Made by a program: the position numbers and the translations under genes | Shown: piece by piece, positions 31,962 through 41,454 of the stretch | Layout of the letters: each line of letters opens with the position of its first letter | How positions within the stretch are numbered: position 1 is the first letter of the stretch | Notes under the pieces: model-generated | What the model was told of the DNA's origin: nothing | The model's database searches: none | What the model saw: the letters and a program-made list of their open reading frames with translations, nothing else | Assembly (NCBI GenBank): GCA_017983795.1 | Contig: JAGOAS010000031.1 | Location: forward strand, 1 to 41,454 | DNA length: 41,454 bases | From: Piscinibacter sp. | GTDB lineage: Bacteria; Pseudomonadota; Gammaproteobacteria; Burkholderiales; Burkholderiaceae_C | Direction: 5' to 3'

Positions 31962-32602
31962 AACTGCTGTTCGACTTCCTGCCCATCTTCCTGTTCTTCG
32001 GCACCTTCAAGGTCGCCGAAGGGCGTCGCGAGTGGGCCGCGCAGTTCGCCTCCGAGCACCTCGGCTTCCTGGTCAACGGCGGCGTGGTCGGCGCCAGCGA
32101 GGCACCGGTGCTGCTGGCCACCGTGGTGGTGATCCTCGCCACGCTGGCGCAGGTGGCCTGGATCATCGCCCGCGGCCGCAAGGTCGACACCATGCTGTGG
32201 GTGAGCCTGGCGCTCGTCACGGTATTCGGCGGCGCGACGATCTGGTTCCACAACGAGACCTTCATCAAGTGGAAGCCCAGCGTGCTCTACTGGGTGATGG
32301 GCCTGAGCTTCTGGCTGAGCCAGCTGGTGTTCCGCAAGAACCTGCTGCGCGCGCTCATCGGCGAGCAGCTCACGCTGCCGCCCGGCGTGTGGCAGCGGCT
32401 GAACTTCATGTGGGTGGCCTTCTTCGCCTTCATGGGCCTGCTCAACCTCTACGTGGCCTACAGCTTCAGCACCGACACCTGGGTGAACTTCAAGCTGTTC
32501 GGCGGCATCGGCCTGATGTTCGCGTTCACGGTGGCGCAGGGCCTGTACATCAGCCGCCACGTGCAGGACGCGGCCGAGGCCGGGCAGACGCCGAGCGCAT
32601 GA
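31958..32602 (+). CDS. yciB: Inner membrane-spanning protein YciB (septation protein A)
   Basis: A 214-residue polytopic membrane protein. The start [20 protein letters not shown] is diagnostic for the YciB/IspA family, with further motifs [37 protein letters not shown] and [11 protein letters not shown]. YciB influences cell-envelope synthesis and septation in enterobacteria. About five to six hydrophobic segments are visible. It overlaps msrB at its start and the bolA-like gene at its stop, both by ATGA, so the three are translationally coupled. Confidence 0.95.
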   Translation: MKLLFDFLPIFLFFGTFKVAEGRREWAAQFASEHLGFLVNGGVVGASEAPVLLATVVVILATLAQVAWIIARGRKVDTMLWVSLALVTVFGGATIWFHNETFIKWKPSVLYWVMGLSFWLSQLVFRKNLLRALIGEQLTLPPGVWQRLNFMWVAFFAFMGLLNLYVAYSFSTDTWVNFKLFGGIGLMFAFTVAQGLYISRHVQDAAEAGQTPSA

Positions 32603-32865
32603 GCGTCTCCGCCAGCGACATCGAAGCGGCGCTGCGCGCGGCGCTCGCCCCCACCGAGCTCGAGGTGCACGACGACAGCGCCGCGCATGCCGGCCACGCC
32701 GGCGCGCGCGAAGGCCGCCATTTCAGCCTGCGCGTCACGAGCGAGCGCTTCAACGGTTTGTCACGGGTGGCGCGGCATCGCGTCGTTTATGATGCCCTGC
32801 GCAACCTGATCCCCCAGGGCATCCACGCCCTGGCCATCGACGCCCGCGCGCCGGGCGACTCCTGA
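32599..32865 (+). CDS. BolA family protein
   Basis: An 88-residue BolA/IbaG-like protein. The core is HFSLRVTSERFNGLSRVARHRVVYDAL followed by the HALAIDA strand; the first half of that core is the helix-turn-helix-like class II KH fold. BolA proteins work with monothiol glutaredoxins in iron-sulfur handling and can bind DNA. The helix motif RVARHR resembles the HR pair where the invariant histidine sits. It overlaps yciB by ATGA and is followed within 15 bases by the PpiC-type isomerase. Confidence 0.9.
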   Translation: MSVSASDIEAALRAALAPTELEVHDDSAAHAGHAGAREGRHFSLRVTSERFNGLSRVARHRVVYDALRNLIPQGIHALAIDARAPGDS

Positions 32866-32880
32866 GTGCCCTTCCCCACC

Positions 32881-33693
32881 ATGAAGATTTCCGCTTCCCT
32901 CCGCCTCACTTCGTTCGCGCTCGCCGCGCTGCTCGCCGCGCCGCTGGCCGCGCAGGCGCAGAACATCGCCATCGTCAACGGCAAGGCGGTACCCAAGGCG
33001 CGCGTCGAGGCGCTGATGACGCAGGCCGTCAAGAGCGGCCAGCCCAAGACGCCCGAGCTCGAGCAGCAGGTGCGCGACGAGGTGGTGCTGCGCGAGATCT
33101 TCCTGCAGGAAGCCGAGAAGCGCGGCCTGGCCGCCACGCCCGAGTACAAGCAGCAGATCGAGTTCGCGCGCCAGACGCTGCTGATCCGCGAGCTGTTTGC
33201 CGACTTCACCCGCAAGAACCCGGTCACCGACGCCGAAGTCCAGGCCGAGTACGACAAGTACAAGGGCCAGTCCGGCGGCACCGAATACCGCGCGCGCCAC
33301 ATCCTGGTCGAGAAGGAAGACGAGGCCAAGGCGCTGATCGCCCAGATCAAGGGCGGCGCCAAGTTCGAGGATCTGGCGAAGAAGAATTCCAAGGATCCGG
33401 GATCCGGCGAGAACGGCGGCGATCTCGACTTCGCCTCGCCCGGCGCCTACGTGCCCGAGTTCTCGCAGGCCATGGTCAAGCTCAAGAAGGGCGAGATGAC
33501 CGACGCGCCGGTGAAGTCGCAGTTCGGCTGGCACATCATCAAGCTCGAGGACACGCGCGAGGCCAAGTTCCCGCCGCTCGAAGAGGTCAAGGGCCAGATC
33601 CAGCAGAAGCTCGGCCAGCAGAAGATCGGCGAGTTCCGCGACGCGATCCGCGCCAAGGCCAAGACCGACTACAAGTTCTCGACCCTGAACTGA
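32881..33693 (+). CDS. Peptidylprolyl isomerase, parvulin type (PpiC/SurA-like), exported
   Basis: A 270-residue periplasmic foldase. The signal peptide is MKISASLRLTSFALAALLAA with cleavage after AQA. A SurA-N-like helical region follows (about 30-125), then a parvulin domain (about 135-230) with RARHILVEKEDEAKALIAQI, FEDLAKKNSKDPGSGENGGD and the closing FGWHIIKLED. A charged helical tail ends the protein. I start at the ATG at 32881; a GTG at 32866 would add five residues before the signal peptide. It is the last plus-strand gene of this set, converging on ybbA. Confidence 0.93.
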   Translation: MKISASLRLTSFALAALLAAPLAAQAQNIAIVNGKAVPKARVEALMTQAVKSGQPKTPELEQQVRDEVVLREIFLQEAEKRGLAATPEYKQQIEFARQTLLIRELFADFTRKNPVTDAEVQAEYDKYKGQSGGTEYRARHILVEKEDEAKALIAQIKGGAKFEDLAKKNSKDPGSGENGGDLDFASPGAYVPEFSQAMVKLKKGEMTDAPVKSQFGWHIIKLEDTREAKFPPLEEVKGQIQQKLGQQKIGEFRDAIRAKAKTDYKFSTLN

Positions 33694-33699
33694 AGCGGT

Positions 33700-34386
33700 T
33701 CACATCGCCAGCGCGCCCTGCTCGAGCCGCCCGGCCTCGATGCGCAGCTGGCGGTCGCAGCGCGCGGCGATGCCGCGGTCGTGCGTCACCAGCACCAGCG
33801 TGGTGCCGGCCTCGCGGTTGAGCTCGAACATCAGCTCCATCACGCGCTCGCCGGTGGCGAAGTCGAGGCTGCCGGTGGGCTCGTCGGCCAGCAGCACCGC
33901 CGGCTTCACGACGAAGGCGCGCGCCAGCGCCACGCGCTGCTGCTCGCCCCCGGAGAGTACCTTCGGGTAGTGGCGCAAGCGCTCGGCCAGCCCCACGCGC
34001 TCCAGCATCTCGGTGGCCAGCGCGCGCGCATCGCTGCGGCCCTGCAGCTCCAGCGGCAGCATCACGTTCTCCAGCGCCGTCAGGTTGGCCAGCAGCTGGA
34101 AACTCTGGAACACGAAGCCGAGCTGGCTTGCGCGCAGCGCGGCGCGAGCGTCCTCGTCGAGCGCGAACAGGTCGGTGCCGGCCAGCTTCACGGTGCCCGA
34201 GCTCGGCGTGTCCAGCCCGGCGATGATGGCCAGCAGCGTGCTCTTGCCCGAGCCCGAGGCGCCGACGATGGCGGCCGACTGGCGCGGCGCCAGGGTGAAA
34301 TCGATGTCGTGGAGAATCGTCAGCGTGCCGGTGGAGTCCTGCACCTGCTTGGTGACGTGCTCCACGGCGATGATGGGTTCAGGCAT
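33700..34386 (-). CDS. ybbA: ABC transporter ATP-binding protein, YbbA/LolD type
   Basis: A 228-residue ATPase with Walker A GASGSGKS, Q-loop FQSFQLL, signature LSGGEQQR, Walker B LLADEPTGSLD and switch His in VLVTHD. The MacB/LolD subfamily marks are the start VEHVTKQV and LDTPSSGTVKLAG. In E. coli ybbA sits divergent from tesA and is followed by the permease gene ybbP. Here tesA is likewise divergent, but no permease gene follows, since the neighbouring downstream gene is the convergent isomerase. Its partner must be encoded elsewhere. Its start codon (34386-34384) overlaps the tesA start. Confidence 0.92.
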   Translation of the reverse strand: MPEPIIAVEHVTKQVQDSTGTLTILHDIDFTLAPRQSAAIVGASGSGKSTLLAIIAGLDTPSSGTVKLAGTDLFALDEDARAALRASQLGFVFQSFQLLANLTALENVMLPLELQGRSDARALATEMLERVGLAERLRHYPKVLSGGEQQRVALARAFVVKPAVLLADEPTGSLDFATGERVMELMFELNREAGTTLVLVTHDRGIAARCDRQLRIEAGRLEQGALAM

Positions 34387-35056
34387 GAATGAGCGATCGA
34401 TGGGGCGGCGCACCACGCGCCGCGAATGGCTGGCGCACTGTAGCCTGCTCGGCCTCGGCCTGTGCGGCGCAGGGGCCTTGGCCGCCGCGGCCAAGGCGCC
34501 GGCGACCGTGCTCGTGCTCGGCGACAGCCTCTCGGCCGAGTACGGCATCGCGCGCGGCAGCGGCTGGGTGGCGTTGCTGGAGCAGCGCCTCGCCAGGGAG
34601 AAGATCGCCGCCACGGTGATCAACGCCAGCGTCAGCGGCGACACCACTTCGGGCGGGCGCTCGCGCCTGGCCGCGCTGCTGGCACAGCACCGGCCCACGC
34701 ACGTGCTGGTCGAACTGGGCGGCAACGATGCGCTGCGCGGCCTGCCGCTGGCGATGACGCGCGACAACCTCGCCGCCATCGTGAAGGCCTGCCGCGACGC
34801 CGGCGCCAAGGTGGTGCTGCTGGGCATGCAGGTACCGCCCAACTACGGCCGCAAATACGGCGACGAGTTCGCGGCACTGTTCGCCAGCGTCGCCAAGGCC
34901 GGCGGCGCGGCGCTGGTGCCCTTCATCCTCGACGGCGTGGCCAATGCGCCGAACGCCGAGACGCTGTTCCAGAGCGACCGCATCCACCCGCTGGCCACGG
35001 CCCACCCGCGCATGCTGGCCAACGTCTGGCCGGTGCTCGCGCCGCTGCTGAAGTAG
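34385..35056 (+). CDS. tesA: Arylesterase / lysophospholipase TesA-like
   Basis: A 223-residue SGNH hydrolase. Block I is GDSLSAEYG with catalytic Ser48; block III is ELGGNDALRGLP; block V is SDRIHP with Asp198 and His201. These enzymes hydrolyse thioesters, aryl esters and lysophospholipids. The N terminus has TRREWL before a hydrophobic stretch ending in AAA, which could be a Tat-type or ordinary signal peptide, so a periplasmic location is likely. I start at the ATG at 34385, overlapping the ybbA start on the other strand; ATG at 34400 is an alternative. Confidence 0.93.
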   Translation: MNERSMGRRTTRREWLAHCSLLGLGLCGAGALAAAAKAPATVLVLGDSLSAEYGIARGSGWVALLEQRLAREKIAATVINASVSGDTTSGGRSRLAALLAQHRPTHVLVELGGNDALRGLPLAMTRDNLAAIVKACRDAGAKVVLLGMQVPPNYGRKYGDEFAALFASVAKAGGAALVPFILDGVANAPNAETLFQSDRIHPLATAHPRMLANVWPVLAPLLK

Positions 35057-35079
35057 CGGCGCGGGCGCAGCCCCTCGCT

Positions 35080-37044
35080 TCAGTTCTCCTGGCGCGGGTT
35101 GCCGGGGCGGCCGTTGCCCACGTCGGGCCGGTCACGCAGACCCCGCTCGGCGCCGTTGTGGCGCGGTGCGGGCTGCTGTTGCTGCTGCGGCGGCTGCTGT
35201 TGCTGTTGTTGTGGCGGCTGCTGAGGCGCCGCTGCGCGCGGCGCCGCCTGCGGTTGCGGCTGCGGTTGCACCTGCTGCTGCGGCCGGAACATCGGCGGCA
35301 CCGGCTGTTGCGGACGCTCGCCCGGCTGCATGCGCTCGGCCGGCTGCTGCGGCCGTTCGAAGCGCTCCTGGCGCGGTTGCATCGGTTGCACCGGTTGCGC
35401 CGGTTGCATCGGCTGTGCCGGTTGCAGAGGCTGCTGCACTTGCGGCGCCGGCCGCACCAGCGGCGGCGCGACCCGCTCGCGCTCGCGCTCACGCCCGACC
35501 GGCTGCTGCGGCTCGCGAGCGCCCGGCTGCTGCTGCGGCTCGCGCGGCTGGGCCTCACGGGGCTGCGCCGGCGACGCCGGGCGCAGCACGTCGGGCCGAT
35601 CGCCGCCGCGCTGGAAGATCGCTCCCGGCGGGCGCGCCACCGGTGCATCCGGGCGGCGCACGGCCGGCGGCGGCGTCGCCACCGGCGGCGCGGCCACCAC
35701 CGCGGCACGCGGCGGCTGCGTCGCGATCTCGCGCACCGCCGGCGTGTCGCGCCAGCGCGCCGCCACCGGCGCCACCGGCTCGCGCGCCGTCAGCGTGCTG
35801 GCCGGCACCACCGTCACCGCATGCGGGAACTTGCGGTTGCGGAAGTCGCGGCCCGCCACCGCCTGCTGCGGGTTGTTGACGATGGTCGTGATGTTGGTGA
35901 TGTTGGTGACGTGCGTGTAGTTCACGTTGCGCACGTAGCCCGGGCTGACGCGGTAGGTGGGCACGTAGACCTCGCGCGGCGCCAGCGGCACCCAGCCCAC
36001 CGCCGGGCCGCCGCCCAGCGTCAGGCCGACCGAAAGATGCGGCCCGCCGATCCAGGCCACCAGCGCCGGCGCGTAGACCGGCCGGCGCACATAGGTGCCC
36101 GGTACCCAGCACCAGCTCGAGCCAACGTAGACCCAGCGCCCGTAGTGGAAGGGCGCGAAGCCCCAGGGCGCCTCGTCGACCCAGGTCCAGCCCCAGGGCG
36201 CCACCCAGACCCAGCGGCCGGTGGTGTAAGGCGCCCAGCCCGACGCCACGCCGCGCGGCACCCACAGCGCGCCGTACTCGGGGTTGTCCTGCCAGTAGCC
36301 GTAGCGATCGAGATCCTCGACGCCGGTCATCTCGGGCGAGACGTAGCGGCTGGCCGCGCTGCGCTCGTCGGCGCGGTCGCGCTCGGCCACCCAGCCGGCG
36401 AAGGCGTCGCGCTCCGGCTCGACGATGCTGTACTGCGGCGCGCCGGCGCGATCCATCCAGAACTCGGCGCGCTGGCCGGCGTTGATGCTCAGCGCGTTGT
36501 TCTGCGTGTCGTAGTAGGCCTGGCCGGCGAGCACGGTCGCGAAGCTGGCATCGTCGCTGCGGTCGAAGCGGTAGCGGCCGGGGCGCTGCACGGTGAAGCG
36601 GCCCTCTTCGGTCAGCAACTCGAAGCCGCGCACCTGATCGGCGCTGCGGATGCGCACCGCCAGGCTGCCGCTGTGCAGGCGCAGCACCATGCGATCGTCG
36701 TCGAGGTTCAGCACCTCGATCTCGCTGGCGCCGTCCAGGCGCAGCACCGAGGAGCCGATGCGCACCTCGGTGCGCGCGCCGCCGTCGGTGGCGAGCCGGT
36801 CGCCGCTGGTCAGCGGGCGGTTGCGCTCGGCGGCGGCCCATTCGCCCTCTTCCGGGTGGTAGAGCCAAGCCTGGCCCGTCAGCTCGGAGATCCGGCCGAC
36901 GCGGCCGGGTGGGTCGGTCGCCTCCTCGCCGCGCTGCGAAGGCACCGGCGCGGCCACAGCCGTGCAGGCCTGCAGCCCCGGCAAGGCTGCGGCGATGGCC
37001 AGGATGATGGCTGCCAGAGGGGGATGTCGACGGGGGCTTTGCAT
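35080..37044 (-). CDS. FecR/DUF6600-type exported protein with Pro/Gln-rich tail
   Basis: A 654-residue exported protein of unknown function. A signal peptide is followed by a cysteine (PGLQAC) that might be a non-standard lipobox. Residues 45-190 resemble a FecR domain (GRVGRISELTGQAWLYHPEE, GDRLATDGGARTEVRIGSS). The next part is Trp/Tyr/Pro-rich, with WAPYTTGRWVWVAPWGWTWV and WGFAPFHYGRWVYVG, typical of DUF6600 proteins. From about residue 440 the tail is low-complexity Pro, Gln, Arg and Ala, including 9-base tandem repeats and runs of up to six glutamines. The tail could be cell-wall-spanning or disordered. It converges on tesA with a 23-base gap. Confidence 0.78.
   Translation of the reverse strand: MQSPRRHPPLAAIILAIAAALPGLQACTAVAAPVPSQRGEEATDPPGRVGRISELTGQAWLYHPEEGEWAAAERNRPLTSGDRLATDGGARTEVRIGSSVLRLDGASEIEVLNLDDDRMVLRLHSGSLAVRIRSADQVRGFELLTEEGRFTVQRPGRYRFDRSDDASFATVLAGQAYYDTQNNALSINAGQRAEFWMDRAGAPQYSIVEPERDAFAGWVAERDRADERSAASRYVSPEMTGVEDLDRYGYWQDNPEYGALWVPRGVASGWAPYTTGRWVWVAPWGWTWVDEAPWGFAPFHYGRWVYVGSSWCWVPGTYVRRPVYAPALVAWIGGPHLSVGLTLGGGPAVGWVPLAPREVYVPTYRVSPGYVRNVNYTHVTNITNITTIVNNPQQAVAGRDFRNRKFPHAVTVVPASTLTAREPVAPVAARWRDTPAVREIATQPPRAAVVAAPPVATPPPAVRRPDAPVARPPGAIFQRGGDRPDVLRPASPAQPREAQPREPQQQPGAREPQQPVGRERERERVAPPLVRPAPQVQQPLQPAQPMQPAQPVQPMQPRQERFERPQQPAERMQPGERPQQPVPPMFRPQQQVQPQPQPQAAPRAAAPQQPPQQQQQQPPQQQQQPAPRHNGAERGLRDRPDVGNGRPGNPRQEN
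35374..35427. repeat. 9-bp tandem repeat, six units, in the DUF6600 gene
   Basis: Six 9-base units of the type cggttgcat run from 35374 to 35427 with small variations. On the coding (minus) strand they encode xQP triplets (AQP, MQP, AQP, VQP, MQP). In-frame repeats of this kind may change copy number among strains without breaking the frame. Confidence 0.8.
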
Positions 37045-37085
37045 GGTGGGCCTCGTTACTGTGCTTCCGCAACGCGCGCCGCCGG

Positions 37086-37111
37086 CCCGGCGCCGACGCC
37101 GGCGCGCCGGG
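37086..37111. other. GC-rich hairpin between the DUF6600 gene and def
   Basis: cccggcgc (37086-37093) pairs with gcgccggg (37104-37111), an 8-bp stem with a 10-base loop and no T-run on either side. It lies in the 106-base gap upstream of the DUF6600 gene and downstream of def. It might help end the carboxylase-def transcript, or act in the 5' region of the next gene. Confidence 0.35.
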
Positions 37112-37150
37112 CGACACACAGCTTTACAAACGCGCAGCGTTCGGTCGTGT

Positions 37151-37686
37151 TCAGTCGTCCTCGGCGGCGTCGATGTCGGGAAACAGCACGCTGGTGTAGC
37201 CGAAGCGGCTGAAGTCGCGCACGCGCATGGGGTAGAGCTTGCCGATCAGGTGGTCGCACTCGTGCTGCACCACGCGGGCATGGAAGCCCTCGGCCTCGCG
37301 CTCGATGGAGTTTCCGAACTGATCGACGCCGCGGTAGCGGATGCGTGCGAAGCGCGGCACCACAGCGCGCAGCCCCGGCACCGAGAGGCAGCCTTCCCAG
37401 CCCTCCTCCTCGTCGTCGGAAAGCGGCTCGATGCTCGGGTTGAGCAGCACCGTCTCGGGCACCGGCTCACGATCCGGGTAGCGGCGGTTGGTGGTGAAGC
37501 CGAAGATCACCACGGCGAGATCGACGCCGATCTGCGGCGCCGCCAGGCCCGCGCCCTCGGCGGCGCGCATGGTGTCGAACATGTCGGCGATCAGCGCGTG
37601 CAGCTCGGGCGTGTCGAAGCGCTGCACGGGTTTGGCGATGCGCAGCAGCCGCGCATCGCCCATCTTGAGGATTTCTCGGACGGCCA

Positions 37687-37687
<1 letters not shown>
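37151..37687 (-). CDS. def: Peptide deformylase
   Basis: A 178-residue metalloenzyme that removes the N-formyl group from new proteins. The three family motifs are present: [19 protein letters not shown] with metal ligand Cys100, and QHECDHL with His142, Glu143 and His146. It lacks the usual fmt neighbour and is instead coupled to the VOC gene, the ATG sharing a base with that stop codon (TGATG). This may be a second deformylase of the genome. The acidic tail ends in IDAAEDD. Confidence 0.95.
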
Positions 37688-40184
<2,497 letters not shown>

Positions 40185-40204
40185 GGTGTGCGTCCCTCGT
40201 CCGC

Positions 40205-41454
40205 TCACAGAGGAATGTTGCCGTGCTTGCGCCACGGGTTGTCGAGTTTCTTGTCGCGCAGCATCACGAGGCTGCGGCAGATGCGCTTGCGTGTCTCGTG
40301 CGGCTGGATCACGTCGTCGATGTAGCCGCGCGCGCCGGCCACGAAGGGGTTGGCGAAGCGCGCCTTGTATTCGGCCTCGCGCGCCGCGAGCTTGGCCGGG
40401 TCGCCCTTGTCCTCGCGGAAGATGATCTCCACCGCGCCCTTGGCGCCCATCACCGCGATCTCGGCATTCGGCCAGGCGAAATTGACGTCGCCGCGCAGGT
40501 GCTTGGAGCTCATCACGTCATAGGCACCGCCATAGGCCTTGCGCGTGATCACCGTGACCTTGGGCACCGTGCACTCGGCGTAGGCGTAGAGCAGCTTGGC
40601 GCCATGCTTGATGATGCCGCCGTACTCCTGCGCCGTGCCGGGCATGAAGCCGGGCACGTCGACGAAGGTGATCACCGGGATGTTGAAGGCATCGCAGAAG
40701 CGCACGAAGCGCGCCGCCTTGATCGAGCTCTTGATGTCCAGGCAGCCGGCCAGCACCAGCGGCTGGTTGGCGACGATGCCCACCGTCTGCCCTTCCATGC
40801 GGCCGAAGCCGATGACGATGTTCTTGGCGTAGTCGGGCTGCAGCTCGAAGAAGTCGCCGTCGTCCACCGTCTTGACGATCAGCTCCTTCATGTCATAGGG
40901 CTTGTTCGGATTGTCCGGCACCAGGGTGTCGAGCGAAAGGTCGAGCCGCTCGGCCGGGTCGTCGCTGCGGCGCACCGGCGGCTTCTCCTTGTTGTTGAGC
41001 GGCAGGTAGTTGAAGAGGCGGCGCAGCATCAAGAGCGCGTCGACGTCGTTCTCGAAGGCGAGATCCGCCACGCCGCTGCGCGCGGTGTGGGTGGAGGCGC
41101 CGCCGAGTTCCTCGGCGCTGACCTCCTCGTGCGTCACCGTCTTCACCACCTCGGGGCCGGTGACGAACATGTAGCTGCTGTCCTTCACCATGAAGATGAA
41201 GTCGGTCATGGCCGGCGAGTACACCGCACCGCCGGCGCAGGGGCCCATGATCATGCTGATCTGCGGCACCACGCCGCTGGCCATCACGTTGCGCTGGAAC
41301 ACCTCGGCATAGCCGCCGAGCGAGGCGACGCCTTCCTGGATGCGCGCGCCGCCCGAGTCGTTCAGGCCGATCACCGGCGCGCCGACCTTCATCGCCTGGT
41401 CCATCACCTTGCAGATCTTCTCGGCATGCGCCTCGGAGAGCGCGCCGCCGAAGA
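40205..41454 (-). CDS. pccB: Propionyl-CoA carboxylase beta subunit (5' end outside window)
   Basis: The visible 416 or so residues are the carboxyltransferase subunit, truncated at the right edge; the frame is open to the last base. It begins in the [15 protein letters not shown] region, so about 90-100 N-terminal residues are missing compared with a 510-residue PccB. Motifs: [58 protein letters not shown] and [18 protein letters not shown]. The C terminus [11 protein letters not shown] is typical of the propionyl-CoA type. It precedes pccA by 20 bases, so the two subunits form one operon together with the VOC protein and def. Confidence 0.94.
   Translation of the reverse strand, partial: FGGALSEAHAEKICKVMDQAMKVGAPVIGLNDSGGARIQEGVASLGGYAEVFQRNVMASGVVPQISMIMGPCAGGAVYSPAMTDFIFMVKDSSYMFVTGPEVVKTVTHEEVSAEELGGASTHTARSGVADLAFENDVDALLMLRRLFNYLPLNNKEKPPVRRSDDPAERLDLSLDTLVPDNPNKPYDMKELIVKTVDDGDFFELQPDYAKNIVIGFGRMEGQTVGIVANQPLVLAGCLDIKSSIKAARFVRFCDAFNIPVITFVDVPGFMPGTAQEYGGIIKHGAKLLYAYAECTVPKVTVITRKAYGGAYDVMSSKHLRGDVNFAWPNAEIAVMGAKGAVEIIFREDKGDPAKLAAREAEYKARFANPFVAGARGYIDDVIQPHETRKRICRSLVMLRDKKLDNPWRKHGNIPL

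Noticed and set aside
34462-37212. Long plus-strand open frame across tesA and the DUF6600 gene
   Set aside because: It crosses two genes in the wrong frame and gives Arg/Leu repeats from the Gln/Pro-rich codons of the opposite strand.

Overview
The window is GC-rich, densely coding bacterial chromosome. Gene content and order (thrS-infC-rpmI-rplT-pheS-pheT-ihfA-merR followed by tRNA-Pro; bolA beside yciB and a PpiC isomerase; a biotin-dependent acyl-CoA carboxylase next to def) point to a betaproteobacterium of the order Burkholderiales, probably near Rubrivivax, Methylibium or the Comamonadaceae. This placement comes from recognised protein families and synteny, not from a database search. 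Most genes lie on the minus strand, so transcription mainly runs from high to low coordinates.

Layout by region. 1-444: one end of an IS21-like insertion sequence leaving the window, then about 270 bases without a convincing gene. 445-8444: tRNA-Pro(GGG) and the translation operon thrS-infC-rpmI-rplT-pheS-pheT-ihfA-merR. It is headed by a promoter, a threonine-rich 15-codon leader ORF and an intrinsic terminator that together look like a ribosome-mediated attenuator. A second terminator hairpin lies between rplT and pheS. The conserved non-ATG start region of infC is out of frame by one base. 8447-13152: a patatin-like lipase, the RNA-binding protein Tex and a BaiN/HI0933-type flavoprotein. 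13149-24429: a tightly packed run of fatty-acid oxidation genes (bifunctional FadB-like enzyme, thiolase, acyl-CoA dehydrogenase) followed by an exported M3 peptidase, two short-chain dehydrogenases, a PaaI-type thioesterase, a CurA-like reductase and an unusual GST. A TetR-type palindrome lies just upstream of the run. 24522-31417: a complete LivKHMGF-type ABC importer preceded by an AlkK-like acyl-CoA synthetase. 31563-33693 (plus strand): msrB-yciB-bolA-ppiC. 33700-35056: a divergent ybbA/tesA pair with overlapping start codons. 35080-37044: a FecR/DUF6600-type exported protein with a Pro/Gln-rich tail. 37151-41454: peptide deformylase, a VOC protein and the two subunits of a propionyl-CoA-type carboxylase; the beta subunit runs off the right edge.

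Working together: the synthetase, importer and beta-oxidation genes suggest uptake, CoA activation and oxidation of an exogenous carboxylic acid. The carboxylase plus VOC protein would suit processing of the propionyl-CoA left by odd-chain or branched acids. The most interesting signals are the candidate thrS attenuator, the infC 5'-end frame problem, and the ATPase pair of the importer, where the unusual residues of both subunits fall in the same composite ATP site.
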